The notes: generated by a model from the sequence alone, not told the origin. DNA of 64,000 nucleotides from Ecdyonurus torrentis (GCA_949318235.1 OX439130.1:42917040-42981039), one strand, 5' to 3'. Positions 12,666 through 26,121 are shown, counted from the stretch's first letter. Numbers and translations: made by a program.

Positions 12666-14112
12666 GTAAGAATATATGAAAATAAATCATATCTTTGGGG
12701 TTTCAAACTAGGTTCCTCGAAATAAGTATCGTCGCCTTAACAAAAGTTAATACAAAAATGCTATATTTCAAAAATTTTAACCCTAACAATTCAAAACAGT
12801 ATTTCTTTAATAATAATAATAATAATAAAATAAAAAAAAGCATTAAAAACTCTCTCCTAAACTATTTTTATTTCTCTATTAAGTATACAGTTTTAAATTG
12901 TGGAAAATGTTATCTTAATTAAAAATCAAAGACATTCAAGTAAAAACTATTAGCTTTCAGTACTATTTGATCAAATTTGTTCTCTATATCAATTTGCACG
13001 TGCTGTACCTTTTGCTCACTTATTTAATTTCCGCTTTTTTTTCTTTTTTTTTTTTTTTTTTAAAGAATAAACTGAAGTAGCAATAGTTTTTATCAACGCA
13101 TGATAGAAGATAAAAAAAAAAAGGTTCACTTCAGTAATGCTTGAAAATGTGCTTTCCTGGCACAAAGATTTGGTATTACACGAATAGTGATATCGAATGT
13201 ATCATAAAAACTTATTACGATCTAGGTATATAGATAGGAAAAAATAATGCGTTTTTTTCTTGTCTGAACTTCTTTACCTTGAACTTATCACAATCATGCT
13301 ACCCACATACCATTATTTTTTATTGATAACACTGCAAATACACTATTAAATGTTAAAGAAAACCATACCAGCTAAATACACTTAAAAGTAGAGTTTACGT
13401 ATTTTCGTATTTACTGAATACCTCTGCATATAAAAATTTCCATTCGATCATGATTTGAATGACTGCAAGGAAAAGATGATATTGAGTGTGCAAAATCAAT
13501 GTTAATTAACCTAGATCCTATAACAAATTGGATACTAATTCTAATTTTATATTTCGTAAAACAACTGCAGACTCTACTGATAATACGTTAGAAAATAAAA
13601 TAAAATTGTTAAATAATTTAAAATTGCATAAAGTTTACTGTATTAAACTAGGTTAAAGTAAATACAATTCTAAATTAGAGTAATATATATCGAAAGTAAA
13701 TTATATATTTCTAATTAAATTATGTTTTGAATTGGATAAGCTTTATTGTTTAATTATAAAATAATATTTACACAAATATACATGCATACTGATAGAAACC
13801 ATGCACATGAATCCCTTTTACGGTAAGCTAATAGAGTTCTTTGTAGTGATTAGTATCCACATCTTTCTATTCTGGCATACTTCCCTTGCTGTACCTATAC
13901 ATAGACTTATAATTCGCTTCATACATTTCCTGTTGTACACCTAGACTCAACTCTAAGTACATTATTATTTAAGATGATTTAGGCCTGCTACTTCCTCATA
14001 TCCGCTCTGTTATGAGAAATCTAATTTGTAATCTTCTTATCATTCATCCTTGTCACATGTCCAAACCGTCTGATCTTAATACACTACTTTCATACTTCTC
14101 AGTTACTGTTTC

Positions 14113-14575
14113 TTAAAGGAGTAGTCAACAATGGCTTTTTTTTAATAGTGATTATCTTGTTATTGAACCTCCCGAAAACGCAATCTAAAAATTTTTAATT
14201 ACTAACGCGCTGAGAGCAAAAGCCGTTTAGCGACCCCGAACCTACGTCACAGCTACAACTTGCTCTCACGCTAGCTTGGCGCGAGCCTGAGTTAGTCTTA
14301 TCTTTACATAAATTATTTTACTTCATATCTGTAGCCGTAAAAGCATTTTATATACGTAAAATATTACGTCAAGTATAGCGAGAGCAAAAATAAAAGTAAC
14401 TCGCGCTCGCGTCAAACTAACGTGAGAGCAAGTTGTAGCTGTGACGTAGGTTCGGGGTCGCTAAATGGCCTTTGCTCTCAGCACGTTGTTAATAAAAATT
14501 TTGAGATCGCGTTTTCGGGAGGTTTAATAACACGATGATCACTAATAAAAAAGCCATTGTTGACTAACCCTTTAA
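14113..14575. mobile_element. 463-bp TTAA-flanked hairpin MITE (family 3)
   Basis: TTAA at 14113-14116 and 14572-14575. The left end AGGAGTAGTCAACAATGGC is mirrored by GCCATTGTTGACTAACCCT. The inverted arms run about 170 bp each, with AGCGACCCCGAACCTACGTC in the left arm facing GACGTAGGTTCGGGGTCGCT in the right. There is no coding capacity. TTAA targets are known for piggyBac and Kolobok; termini starting AG fit Kolobok better. Confidence 0.85.
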
Positions 14576-15579
14576 TGCAAATAAATTCAAATTAATAAGT
14601 CATAAGAAAAAGTTAAGCAATAAATGATATATTATACAGTATACAGTATAGTTTATTTTAATATTTTAGAGGTAGAAAAACTTGTTTGTTTTACTTTACT
14701 TTCTCCTGTTAACACTATAATATATAGTTTATTACAAAAAAAAAAAAAAAAAAAATCCATAACCTGTACCAATAATGCTTTTCGTCTCACTCAAACTGGA
14801 AGTAACACTTCTTGTTGGTTTGTGGATGAAACATTAATGTGTTTACAATGTCGCTAGTATGGTGTTAAAATTATTATTATGGATTTATTATTATTTATTT
14901 TTACTTATGAAAGCATTGAAAGTCAGAAAAAGGGAATGAGTGTTCCGGTACGAAAAGATTCCGCGGTTAGGGTATATTTGACAATACTCGTACTTAGTTA
15001 ATTATAATTGTATGTTGACTTGATAATTAGAAAGGAAATACAAAGGAAATAAAAACATATAATATAAAAAAAACAAGTTACATAAACAAGATTATATTTC
15101 TGTTTTTGCGTTGTATAAAATAAAAAACAATATGACAACTAAAAATTATTTACCTCATGGAAATGATATTAGTTTCAAAGTCAGATTTGAGAAAGAACAT
15201 AAATATCAGATAGCAGCGTAAAGCAAAAACATTCGATTATTAGGAATACAAATAAAGAAATATAAAGAATATTATATATTATTATAATATACTTTGTTTA
15301 TACTATAATATTGGTTCGTGGAATCATTATATTACAAGAAATAAAATAATTTCTTGTAAATAATTTGACAAAAGTTCATAAATTTTATTATTTAAGTCTG
15401 ATGCTATAATTATTGAGATATTGTTTTATAAAATTATCACTAGTCTACGTATCAAAAATTCAAAAACTATATATATGTATATATATGTTTATCAACATAC
15501 ATTTAATACAATAAAAAAAATATGCTTGGTACGTTCTAATTCTATGTGATATATGACCTGCGCTCAACTGTATTCTTTG

Positions 15580-15727
15580 CAGCAGGATTGACGTAGTAAA
15601 CCCGCAACTGACATTTTGTAAATGGAAAATAAATTAGAAATCAATGACTCCGGTCAAAATAATGTTGATATTTGGGTATTTTAGGATATTAGGCAAGCTT
15701 TTTGTTCAAGGTGTTCTACGTCTTTAA
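15580..15727. mobile_element. TTAA-element family 2, 5'-truncated copy
   Basis: Matches the right half of the element at 35458-35781: GACATTTTGTAAATGGAAAA, then AATTAGAAATCAATGACT, then TTCAAGGTGTTCTACG. It ends in TTAA at 15724-15727. The left half is missing or unrecognisable. Confidence 0.7.
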
Positions 15728-16309
15728 AACGCTTATATTCGATTCAAATTCAGTTTATTGTCTTCGCATGCTAAGTCTAATAATAAGAAACAGCGTTGGT
15801 CTAGTCATTATTTACAAATACATTTTATTTGATTGAAATTTATTGCGTTGTATTTTATATTCCATTTAATTAAAATCATATAACTACTGTTAAAGATTTT
15901 TTTTTCTTTTTAAAGAAGAAAAAGAAATAAAAAAGTTTTTAGATAATAATGAGCAATTGAAAATATTACGCTTGAGATCCATAAAGCTAGCCGTGTGTAT
16001 TTAATATGATTGTCATTGACAGCGTTAGCGTTCTCTTGAGATGGCACGAAAATAAACAGAATGAAATCTTCAACAAGCAGGACCGATAAGATTTTTTTTC
16101 CCTTCATCTTCACTTCTTAACTTGAGCTTTTCCAAACACATTGTTTCTGCGAAAAGCTAAGAGAGACTTTAAAAAGAAAAAGAAAAGTACATTATCGTAT
16201 CAAAGTAAGAAAAAATGTTATTTTAAACTGCCAGCGCCATTTATGATTCTTTTAAAATGCTTTGTTTGTACGATTCATGAGAGAGGAACCCACATGTCTA
16301 TATTGCGTT

Positions 16310-16343
<34 letters not shown>

Positions 16344-16959
16344 AAGTTCTACAAAAAAGCTTACAGGGATGCCATACACAAATAAATCCTCATCGATAAA
16401 TCGAAAGACGGAACCTAAACATATTATGCTTCTTAACCCTTCTAGCGCTATCACAATCTGCGTAGAAAATTTGAAAAGTAGGCAGCTTTACGATGTCTAC
16501 TGAGACGTCGTGAATTCCAAAATAATAATAATAATAAATAAAAAAAATACAACTTTTAAATCCTAGTAGGTGAGGGTAAAAAAAGGGTAAAAGAAAGTTC
16601 TTATAATAGTGGATATAAATTTTACTTTCTTTGTTTTGAAACCATTTTAAAAGAAATTAATTGGTGGATGGTTAAAAGGAAATTTAATTATTAACATTTT
16701 ATAATACAAAATACAGTTGCTATTATAATTAAATAATAATATGTTAGTTCACTGCTTGTAATGTAATTTGAATAACGATTTAGTGTTATTATCTTTAGGT
16801 ATTCTTCGTTGATCCACTAACATTAATTAACATGTCATGTAGTTTTTCTCAAGAAATTTTTTTAATGCATAAATCTGTTTATATATCGAATTTATCGTCT
16901 TATTATTGTTTTTGATGTTGAGAAAAATAGAGTTGCACTTGAAACCACCATAAGAAAGA

Positions 16960-16961
<2 letters not shown>

Positions 16962-17048
<87 letters not shown>
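16962..17048 (+). repeat. (GA)n microsatellite
   Basis: About 43 uninterrupted GA units. Confidence 0.97.
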
Positions 17049-17051
<3 letters not shown>

Positions 17052-17069
17052 TGGCGATATTTAAATATT

Positions 17070-17165
17070 TCAAAGTTCCAAAGCTATCCTGCTGAGTATG
17101 CAACCAGTTGAATACATGTGCGCTGCAGAGTTGACTACTTTACAGATAAGTTGACAAGTTATTAT
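17070..17165 (+). repeat. Interspersed repeat, GCTATCCTGC family, copy 1
   Basis: Contains GCTATCCTGCTGAGTATGCA, then CAGTTG and CTGCAGAGT. It is similar to 30910-31010 and 52960-53060. The origin is unknown. Confidence 0.45.
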
Positions 17166-17679
17166 TAATTATTTTCAGTTTCTTTATTGATCATAATACC
17201 AATTGGTACATTTAGATTACAAAAATAGTTACACAGGAATACAATGTGTTTCATAAAAGTTTCAGTCATCATTAATATAATAAGGAATATATTCTTAAAT
17301 ATTTAATAAAATTTAAATTATATCTAGCTAACATATTTGGATAATTAGTAAAACATTTTCACATTAAAATATAGTCATGCGAAAATTTTTCATGTTATTT
17401 GTTTTATCAGATATATATATTTATATTATTATCAATATTTTTATTTTTATAGCACCATTTTATTAGCAGTTTATTTTAGTTTCTAAATATAAAAAATAAT
17501 ACTTCTATAAGTAATTATAATTTAAATTCATAGATAAAATAAATAATTTTAAATTATATAGTGAAAGCAGGAGCTTTAGATATTAAGTGTTACAAAATGC
17601 ATTTTCTGTATTTGCACTTGAGGACTTTTTGATAATGGCATAGGAAATTTTTTCTAATAGAAATTGGGTCACTTCTTAT

Positions 17680-17681
<2 letters not shown>

Positions 17682-17725
<44 letters not shown>
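17682..17725 (+). repeat. Poly(T) tract, 44 bases
   Basis: Longest homopolymer in the window. It could be the tail of a minus-strand retroelement, but no body was recognised to its right. Confidence 0.95.
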
Positions 17726-17728
<3 letters not shown>

Positions 17729-18236
17729 GACTTGATATTTTTCTATTCCACTTTTTATTCGTATTAACGTTAATTAATTTTTAGTTTTTATCCATCAATC
17801 GATAGTTCCATTTCTCGGTCTATTTGTGGTTCATGCTCTATCATATCCTTTTTTTTTTTTTTTTTTCCTTCTTTTTTTTTCCTTCTTCTTATACTTCTTT
17901 TTTGTGTTTCTCTTGTTAAAATCATCTTGGTGTATATGAACGTGAGCTGAATGAATGGTCTGATTGATTGCTATTGGAAGCTATAGCCTTACAGTTGGGA
18001 TGCTTCATTGACTTTCTCTCTCTCTCTCTCTCTACCCTCAACAATACTATATCAAATTTCACGTCTGGATTATAATACAACGAAGAATAAAATTTCTGAA
18101 ACATATTATTTTTTTTTTTTTAGAGAAAATCTGTATTGGCTGAAATGTTCCGCACTTTGCAAGGTTCATTAAACTTTACAGATTGTGAACACGGAACAAC
18201 TAGACGAAGGCAATGCCTCTTTCTTTCGTTCTTTCG

Positions 18237-18341
<105 letters not shown>

Positions 18342-18551
18342 CCTCCCTTCTTCATGCTGCTTGTTATGTCTAGTGATTGTTTTCGTCATGTTCATGTTCA
18401 TTTTTTTTTTCATAACAATGTTCTTAAAATAAACTTAAATTACAAAAAGTTAAATCGTTAAAGAGAGAAAAAAAAAACAAAAAAAAAGCATCAGACAATG
18501 ATATCATTAGCTAATTTTAAATGATATTTTCTTTTGTATCATATGATACTA

Positions 18552-18712
18552 GAAATAATGCATAATAGTTATGCTAGCTAAAATTCAGCAACATTTATTT
18601 ATACAAAAACCTATGCTACAACAGATAATATTTTGCAGAATAATAATTATAACATTTTACAAAGTAATTAATTGCTGCGATACAAACTAAGTAAGTTTTT
18701 TTTTCTGTGTAC
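18552..18712 (+). repeat. Interspersed AT-rich repeat, copy 4
   Basis: Contains GCATAATAGTTATGCTAGC and ATTCAGCAACATTTAT, and ends near TTTTTCTGTGTACATG, like the copy at 25289. Confidence 0.4.
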
Positions 18713-19013
18713 ATGTAAAATACAAAGTGTACAATCAGTAATCAGTCATTGTATATTTCTGTACAATTTGTACTATACATTGATACCACAGTGATCAATT
18801 AGTACTATTATATTTGCGGACATCAGTATGATGTAGCGAAAAATGCGCTATGTGAATTAGTAAGCATTTTTACCTAAGTGCCACTGTAACATTGTGCACT
18901 TCTACCGTGATAGTGTTCTACTGTGGGTCTTTTCCAAATTTACGTACCACTTTCCTTATAGTGTTCAAAATCAGGGTAGTCAATGTTTTGAGTAATGTGC
19001 ACGACGGCCAAAG

Positions 19014-19080
19014 GCCGAATTGAAACCGGAACTGGTTCTTACAACCGTTTCTCAAAAAATCGGTTCCGGTCTCTGGTTTA
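19014..19080. repeat. Segment with repeated ACCGGAAC/GTTCCGGT motifs
   Basis: AAACCGGAACTGGTTC and ATCGGTTCCGGTCT form an imperfect inverted pair 30 bp apart. This resembles subterminal motif clusters of hAT-type elements, but no ends or target duplication were found. Confidence 0.3.
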
Positions 19081-19193
19081 AATGGAGATGGCATACAATC
19101 AAATTTCTTGTTGTATATTGTTCCGTGTCAACAAGCCAGGTGGCAAGTAATTTTTGTTTCTAGGTGACAACACTGTACAAAAACAGAACTCAA

Positions 19194-19215
19194 TTATATA
19201 TATATATATATATAT
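19194..19215 (+). repeat. (TA)n tract flanking the first Penelope pair
   Basis: About 11 TA units immediately left of the minus-strand Penelope-like copy. The right side of the pair is also (TA)n. Confidence 0.9.
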
Positions 19216-19403
19216 GTTTGAAAATTTGAATATCAAGCGAGGTGACATGATGATAAAAAATTCATTGTAGTCTTACCTTCTATAAGACCCTGGGCTTTCA
19301 CTCGCTGCTTGTTTTGACGATAAAAAATAACACACAACACCATAAAAAAATTGTCACTTATATATAAGTTAATAAAAAGACTCAATTCACAGTTTTTTAA
19401 AAA

Positions 19404-20147
19404 TTATATGTACATAGCTATGTTATATTTACACCAATTGTAACGTTTTCGAGTGCGTATGTAGAAACATACAGTGTCTGCACTCTTCTTCTGCTTACTG
19501 ACTCTTGCTTGCTTGCTTACTCTCCGCAACGGGGGGAGTGGCTCGTCCTCGTCAGGTGTTATTTTATTGTTTACATTTTCACCTGTACGATCACGTGGTA
19601 CAGTCTTTTTACATGAATCTATAAGTGGAATCCAAATAGGCGGCAAATCAAAACTAGGTTGACTGATTGTTTCATTATTTCTTCTTGACATTTCTATTGC
19701 TTCTAATATTTTTCTTTTTTTATAATGACTTTCTCTTCCTATCACCTTTGTTTTCTCCCATTGAATTTGATGGCTGTTGTACAGTGCATGATCTACAAGT
19801 TTTGAATATCCTGTATCTCTTTTCTCTATTTTTTGCCTGTGTTCATTCACCCTGATGTCCAATGGACGACCTGTTTCTCCGATGTATTCTTTCTCACATA
19901 CACAGGGTATAGAATATACTACATATATTCATATTTTTCTTCATGTCAGGTTTTGTACGTGCTAAACTTGATTTTAATGTGTCTCTGGAAGAACAAACAA
20001 TACGAAGATTGACTCCCTTACCAATACGTTGTATTTTTTCACTCAACCCTTGCATATAGGGGATGCAAATGGTTGCGTCTGGTTTCTTTTCTTCAGTATT
20101 GTTTCTTTCTTTGCTGTTTTTATTTTTTATTTTATGAATAACGTGTA
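19404..20147 (-). pseudogene. Penelope linker and GIY-YIG endonuclease, frameshifted
   Basis: The upstream part (minus strand, 20147 to about 19925) reads ICIPYMQGLSEKIQRI and SRDTLKSSLARTKPDMKK, the segment that links the reverse transcriptase to the nuclease in Penelope elements. A one-base frame change near 19925 leads into VYSIPCVCEKEYIGETGRP and then DIRVNEHRQKIEKRDTG, the GIY-YIG nuclease start with its catalytic Arg in DIRVNEHR. The frame runs on through SQPSFDLPPIWIPLIDSCKK to 19404. In this copy the C-terminus reads past the usual end (compare copy D), because a repeated AAGC segment replaces the SARLVSK end. Not functional as it stands. Confidence 0.88.
19885..19922 (-). other. GIY-YIG-type core of copy A
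   Basis: Encodes VYSIPC and EYIGETG. The pair corresponds to the two halves of the GIY-YIG signature as found in Penelope elements. The Cys residues in IPCVCEK are typical of the Penelope version. Confidence 0.8.
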
Positions 20148-20155
20148 ATGGATAG

Positions 20156-20903
<748 letters not shown>

Positions 20904-20905
20904 AT

Positions 20906-20911
<6 letters not shown>

Positions 20912-20938
<27 letters not shown>
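20912..20938 (+). repeat. (GT)n microsatellite
   Basis: About 13 GT units adjoining the (TA)n array. Confidence 0.95.
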
Positions 20939-22819
20939 ATGATATTTGTCTGCAATTTATATAATTATATAAAAATGAATAATAATATCATCATGATGTG
21001 TTTGTTGAATTCTATGGGGTTTATTGATTTTTACAGAAAGTGAATTCAAATATATCTTATAATGAATGAATTACGTTTAAAGTTCAAACACATATACATC
21101 AAAGTTGTTAAATTTTAACATTCATATATAAACATGTTGTTATATCATATTATATATAACATACACCATTAAAAAGTTTCGTATTCGTTGAATTCGCTGA
21201 ATTAACAAATGTAAGTATTTTCTTCGTATTTATATAGAACTTGGTTTTGAAAGGTCTATCACATGGGAAATAACATGAATGTGTATAATTAAGAAACACC
21301 TAAGAGAAAGTTGAACTTTGTAAATAACAAACTAGAAGTATATACACGTAGGACTCGACCAGTGAAAGTCTCTAACATGATTGCAAATGTTTGAAAGAGG
21401 TCACTCTATAATATAATATATAAATTTAATTCAATTGAAGTAACGTAAATATAAAGTGAAATGTAATGTACGTACCTTATTATACATTTTATAATAGTGT
21501 ATCTTTTAAATTGCAAACTCTCGTTACATTTGAATTTCAAATATCTTATGTAACTATATTTAAACTTTCATCACTTTGAAAGTTTAATTTAAATTATATA
21601 AACTATATTGTTCAACTACTATGTAGTACATTATAATCCGTCTATTTTACTTTATGACTTATTTCATATTGTATACAAATGTAAAACTACAATTTGTTAC
21701 TTTATTATTTATAATTACGGTAATTACTTTTTGCATTACTTATCTAGACACTGTACTATAATATTTTATAAAAAGGTATCATTTCTGTATTATATTAAGG
21801 CAGTTTTTATAGCATGGCATAAGCTCGTTCTATAAACTACACACAAATATTGAGCCAGCTTCGAAAATGTTCTTTTGTTAAAAACAGCTGTATATAACAT
21901 CGTTACCTGTTTACTACGTTTATACATATGGTCGATCATTGTCATTTCTTCTTTTAGAACTTTGAACTTGATAAAAATGAAAGAAACTCACAAAAAAAAG
22001 TTCCATACGAAACATGCGACTCACTTTTGTCGGCTCAAAAAAAAAAAAAGATCAACCAATGAACGTGTCTTATTTTGTTGGTCAGCCAATCACTGTTATT
22101 GAGATTCCCTTTACTTTACAGAACGAGCTATAATCTAAATCATGTGTTAAGCTTGCTGAAATTTATCAAACATTTCACTTGAGTAAAGTAGTTCTAAGAA
22201 AATGCATTTCGAGTGCAAATTATTATCATTATTTTTTGTATATGTAAACAATACTATGATGAAATACAGTGGCTTTTAGTTAATAGACAGAACATTTCAT
22301 TTACATATTTCATACGGCTTCTCTAGAACGTAGAACAAAAAGAAAAGCCATAGAGTCATAATGATCAAAATAAAAATCATTGCATAAATATGTTACATGA
22401 CAGTTTATACATCGTCAAACTTTTACTTTATTTTTTACGTTTTTGTTATGACGCCCTTATTCATTTAGGTAGTTTTATTTCAGCGTCTTATGTTCAATAC
22501 GCTCAAGCACGATGCAGAAAACCTCTCGTATGACAAAACTGCATAATATTAAGCTTACAAGTATGATATGCACGAGGAAATGCAGCTTCTTATGCACTTG
22601 TGTTTAATGACTTGATAAATTAGTCATTAATGACAGACATGTTATGTGCTGCACTTAATTAATCTCAAGTGTATAGGAAAATTCGTCATTTACTTTAGTC
22701 AAGTCAAGATATTTAAATTGTATATTATGTTATTGAGCAACTTTGTAATAATCATAATCTCGATTTAATCTTGTCATTTGCAGCTATGTTAAATTAGTTT
22801 ATCATGGGATTTTATAAGT

Positions 22820-22822
<3 letters not shown>

Positions 22823-22904
<82 letters not shown>

Positions 22905-22921
22905 TTCTTTCTCTCTCTCTC
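22823..22921 (+). repeat. (CT)n microsatellite
   Basis: About 39 CT units, then TTCTTTCTTT, then more CT. Confidence 0.97.
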
Positions 22922-22944
22922 AAAAGTTGACGCTCAAAAGTTGT

Positions 22945-23119
22945 GCTCAAAGTTGACTCCAAATTAGGGTCTGGGTTGCGCCAGAAATTGCAGTTTCTCA
23001 AAGATGAATTTTTAAAGCTTGGCTCAAAGTGACTTTTTATTACGATATTTAAAAGGTCAGCAATGACAAACTGAAATTTCTGGTGGAACTAAGACCCTCG
23101 TTTGGAGTCAACTTTGAGC
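22945..23119. mobile_element. 175-bp hairpin MITE
   Basis: The left arm GCTCAAAGTTGACTCCAAA with CCAGAAATT is mirrored by AATTTCTGG and TTTGGAGTCAACTTTGAGC at the right. The arms are about 55 bp with a 60-bp centre. The target duplication is not clear. It directly follows a CT array. Confidence 0.65.
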
Positions 23120-23590
23120 ATATTTTTCACCTGGTTCCTTTCACTAAGGCTCGTTTACGTCCTAAATACTTTTTGAGTTATGCTTGTTACTTTATGGTGA
23201 TGTGCGATATAACGTGCTTTAACAATTTAGAAGCTAGAATTTTAAATTTTAAAACCCTCAATTTAACATGGTAAGCCCTATACCAGGCCAAAATGAACAT
23301 ACATCAACTAATGATGACATGATGACCGTTGCCAGTGATCAACTTGATGACCCTTGTTAGTGACAAGTACTGATTATATGAAGTTGTTTATTGGGTGCGT
23401 GATTAGTTGTGTTGGTTCAAAATACGTCCCTAGAAATGTTTAGCTAAAATCTTAGCGATAATTTCTAGACCAGCTGAATATTTAAATTATTTGAATCAAG
23501 AAACATATAACTTTTACTACAGTACAGTAACAGTTCTAGTAAAATGTTCTTAATGAAGTTATTTTTTGTATGTTTTATGTAAGTTTGTAA

Positions 23591-23991
23591 TTTTTTTTTT
23601 TTTTTTTTTGCTTGCCATATTGTGTTATCGTGCTATACACCAATCCCAGTCCCAGTCAAGACATTGTCTTATCGACAGGTAAGGACTTTCCAATTAATGG
23701 AAAAGCACACACGGGCCGGCCACGGCCTAAGTACACAGCCCGGCATTCGCCATGACAGCCTAGAGAAACCGTGGAAACATCTAGGCAGGCTGGTCGGTGC
23801 AATCACATCAATCATGCACCTCCCGAATACTGTGCGTCGTCATGGAATGCATGTAAACATGCATCGTGCAACGTGTTGTGCTCTCACACTTCACGTACGC
23901 ACCTAGCAGTGGCTCGAACCTATACTCGGTGAGGAGTACAGAGTTGCGAGTCAGCTGCCTTCACCACTCGGCCATACCAGCTCGGTATGGC
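23591..23991 (-). mobile_element. tRNA-derived SINE, near complete (minus strand)
   Basis: On the minus strand it starts with a tRNA-like head: A-box GGCCGAGTGGTGAAGGC near 23973-23957 and B-box GGTTCGAGCC at 23920-23911, which resembles the type II (Leu/Ser) tRNA layout with a long variable region. A body of about 300 bp follows, ending in ATATGGCAAGC and poly(A), seen here as poly(T) at 23591-23609. It aligns along its full length with the plus-strand copy at 54884-55297. The 94-codon open frame across it is not a gene. Confidence 0.88.
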
Positions 23992-24721
23992 TGTAACTAA
24001 TCAACAAAGGGAAAAAATGAAACTGTGACTACTAATATCGAATCAAAAAATCGATATAGTCAATATTTTTATGATATTTTTAGGTTTCCCAAAGTGTTTT
24101 CTAATTAAGTTTCACAATGTTTGTGATTTATTTGAAAATTTAACTTTTGATATTTCATAATATCGTTAAAAAAAAAAGAAGCATATCTGTTCTATATTAA
24201 TGATATTTATCCATCTCTCTTGTCTCTTGCAGATTAGCATATAACTCATTGTTAGACCTACTTTTATACTGTAGTATACCACTTAAACCCCACTTCATGT
24301 CCGTCATTCATTCATTATATTGTGCATGACTGAAGTTATATAGTTTACTAAATATGTAATAAAGAAAATGCTTTCAATATAACTCTAAAATTTCAAGTGG
24401 AATAGTGGAATTTAATTTTAAAATAGTTTGAGATAATAATAAACTAACATTCATGAGAATAATTGTACTTGGAAGTAACTATATAAATGTATTTTGCATT
24501 GCATTGAATGCGACCTTTCTTTAATATAATGATATGTAACAAGGACTTTTAACATTACTTCTATGTGTACTCTGTATCATAATATAGAATTTTTTTAACG
24601 TTATTTTATTTTTATTATTATTAAATTCTTTTTACTGTGTTATTATTACTAGCTCTAGGAAATTTAGAATTGTGTATACTGATACAGATTTTCCTGTACT
24701 GCAGGCGCTCAAACATTTTTC

Positions 24722-25127
24722 TTCCATTTATGTCACATTTTTCTGTTGTCTTAAGGGAGTAGAGGGTGCCGACCTTATATCTCAAAAACTAGGTGTTTGG
24801 TGTCTAAATTTGGTGTCATGCATTGTATAGCTAAGGGTCACACCTAGCCGTAATTAAATCTTCAAGATGTTTGACCGTCCCGAAAAAAAGAAGAAGAATT
24901 TGAAATTAACATTAGGGCTTATTGGCTTAAAATTTCCAAAAATGATATAAAATTATTTTGCATGGTGACACCCCAAAATTTTTATATTTGAAATTATCTC
25001 AAGCTGAAGTATCATTGTGCAAAATTTCAGATTTTTTTGACGATAAAAGTTTGAGTCTAATGGCCGACGTCGGTACCCTACTCCCTTAAAGGCTTTCCAT
25101 TTATGTCACATCTTTCTGTTGTCTTAA
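24722..25127 (+). repeat. 33-bp direct duplication flanking a TTAA element
   Basis: The segment 24722-24754 (TTCCATTTATG..GTTGTCTTAA) recurs at 25095-25127 with one mismatch, on either side of the family-5 element at 24751-25089. This is much longer than the 4-bp TTAA duplication. Confidence 0.85.
24751..25089. mobile_element. 339-bp TTAA-flanked MITE (family 5)
   Basis: TTAA at both ends, with termini GGGAGTAGAGGGTGCCGACC and GGTCGGTACCCTACTCCC-like (actual right end GTCGGTACCCTACTCCC). The interior is AT-rich with GGTGACACCCCAAAATTTTT. A copy of the same length in the opposite orientation lies at 33649-33987. No coding sequence. Confidence 0.82.
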
Positions 25128-25288
25128 AAGGCTGTCATTTTTTCAAAAACGTGATTTAAAATACACAGCTTGAATTCATATAGTGTTATGCACAGGACAT
25201 AGAATAATCTTAATATTAAAAAAGTATTAATTAAAAAAAAAAAATAATTCTACGAATCAAATGTAATTTTTTCTTATCGACGTGTAAA

Positions 25289-25503
25289 CAAACAGACAAA
25301 AATAAATACGTAATAGTTATTATGCAAGCTCAATTCAGCAACTTTTATGCATAATAACATAACTGATACTATATTGTTATAGTGATTATACGACATAGGT
25401 AAGATGATCAACATAATTACTTATGCTGTTTCAAAATATAAACATTTGTGCTCTACAATATAGGAACTGTGCAGTGCAGCATAATTATGTTGTTTATATT
25501 TTC
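25289..25503 (+). repeat. Interspersed AT-rich repeat, copy 5 (best preserved)
   Basis: Contains TACGTAATAGTTATTATGC, CTCAATTCAGCAACTTTTATG, ATAAACATTTGTGCTCTACA and GCAGCATAATTATGTTG, and ends TATATTTTCCCGTGTA. The beginning and end are roughly inverted (ATGC..GCAT and CACGGGAAAA), so it may be a worn MITE of about 200 bp. Six copies are recognised in the window. Confidence 0.5.
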
Positions 25504-25525
25504 CCGTGTATGAAAATTAAAAGTT

Positions 25526-25921
25526 TTAAAGCCCTTGTCAACTTACTTTTTCATCATTTAAAATACTATAGATTGATAATTACCATACCTTATTATCCAT
25601 GAATTAGACACCAACGCGTTGATTTTGTATTTATTTTCTTTTTGACGGTTAATTCACGCATCTGACGTCACAATGTACCGATGGAGTTGTGATAGGGGTA
25701 AAGAACTTGGGAGGGGGGCTTAAATTTATCACGTGACCAGAGCGGTGATTGTGATTGGCGGCGGTACATTAATGTGACGTAAGATGCGTAAAATAACCGT
25801 CAATATGAAAAGAAATATAAAATCAACGTTTTGATGTCTAATTCATGAATAATAAGGTATGGTAATTAATAATTATCAATCTAGTATTCTAAATGATAAA
25901 AAGGTTAGGTAAGGTCTTTAA
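25526..25921. mobile_element. 396-bp TTAA-flanked hairpin MITE (family 4)
   Basis: TTAA at 25526-25529 and 25918-25921, with ends AGCCCTTGTCAACTTAC and GTTAGGTAAGGTCT. The arms pair over about 170 bp, for example ACCATACCTTATTATCCATG against ATGAATAATAAGGTATGGT, and CGCATCTGACGTCACA against TGTGACGTAAGATGCG. The GC-richer centre contains GGGAGGGGGGC. No coding sequence. Confidence 0.82.
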
Positions 25922-26080
25922 TATTAAGTACTCTCTCTTGCCATATTGCAATTAATTATTAAACAGTATGAACTAAGAACTGAATTCTCTGTAATTACTT
26001 ATCTAAAAAAAGTGATTATGATTATATGTGTTGGTGTAGCAAAATTCCGCAACATCCTAGAAATTTTACCGCAATATTAT

Positions 26081-26121
26081 AATATAACTTTATAGCATAT
26101 ATATTATATATGCTATAAAGT
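26081..26121. repeat. Perfect AT-rich palindrome of about 40 bp
   Basis: ATAACTTTATAGCATATAT is directly followed by its reverse complement with almost no loop. Confidence 0.85.

Larger units (their letters stand above)
19216..20155 (-). mobile_element. Penelope-like element, truncated copy A (minus strand)
   Basis: Read on the minus strand it runs from the end of the reverse-transcriptase region through the GIY-YIG endonuclease domain into a roughly 190-bp 3' tail ending at (TA)n. It lies head to head with copy B (20156-20803), so the two form an inverted pair with their 5' ends meeting near 20155. Such inverted, 5'-truncated partners are typical of Penelope insertions. The reverse transcriptase proper is absent. 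Confidence 0.88.

Noticed and set aside
23622..23906. 94-codon frame with higher GC
   Set aside because: It lies entirely within the minus-strand SINE.
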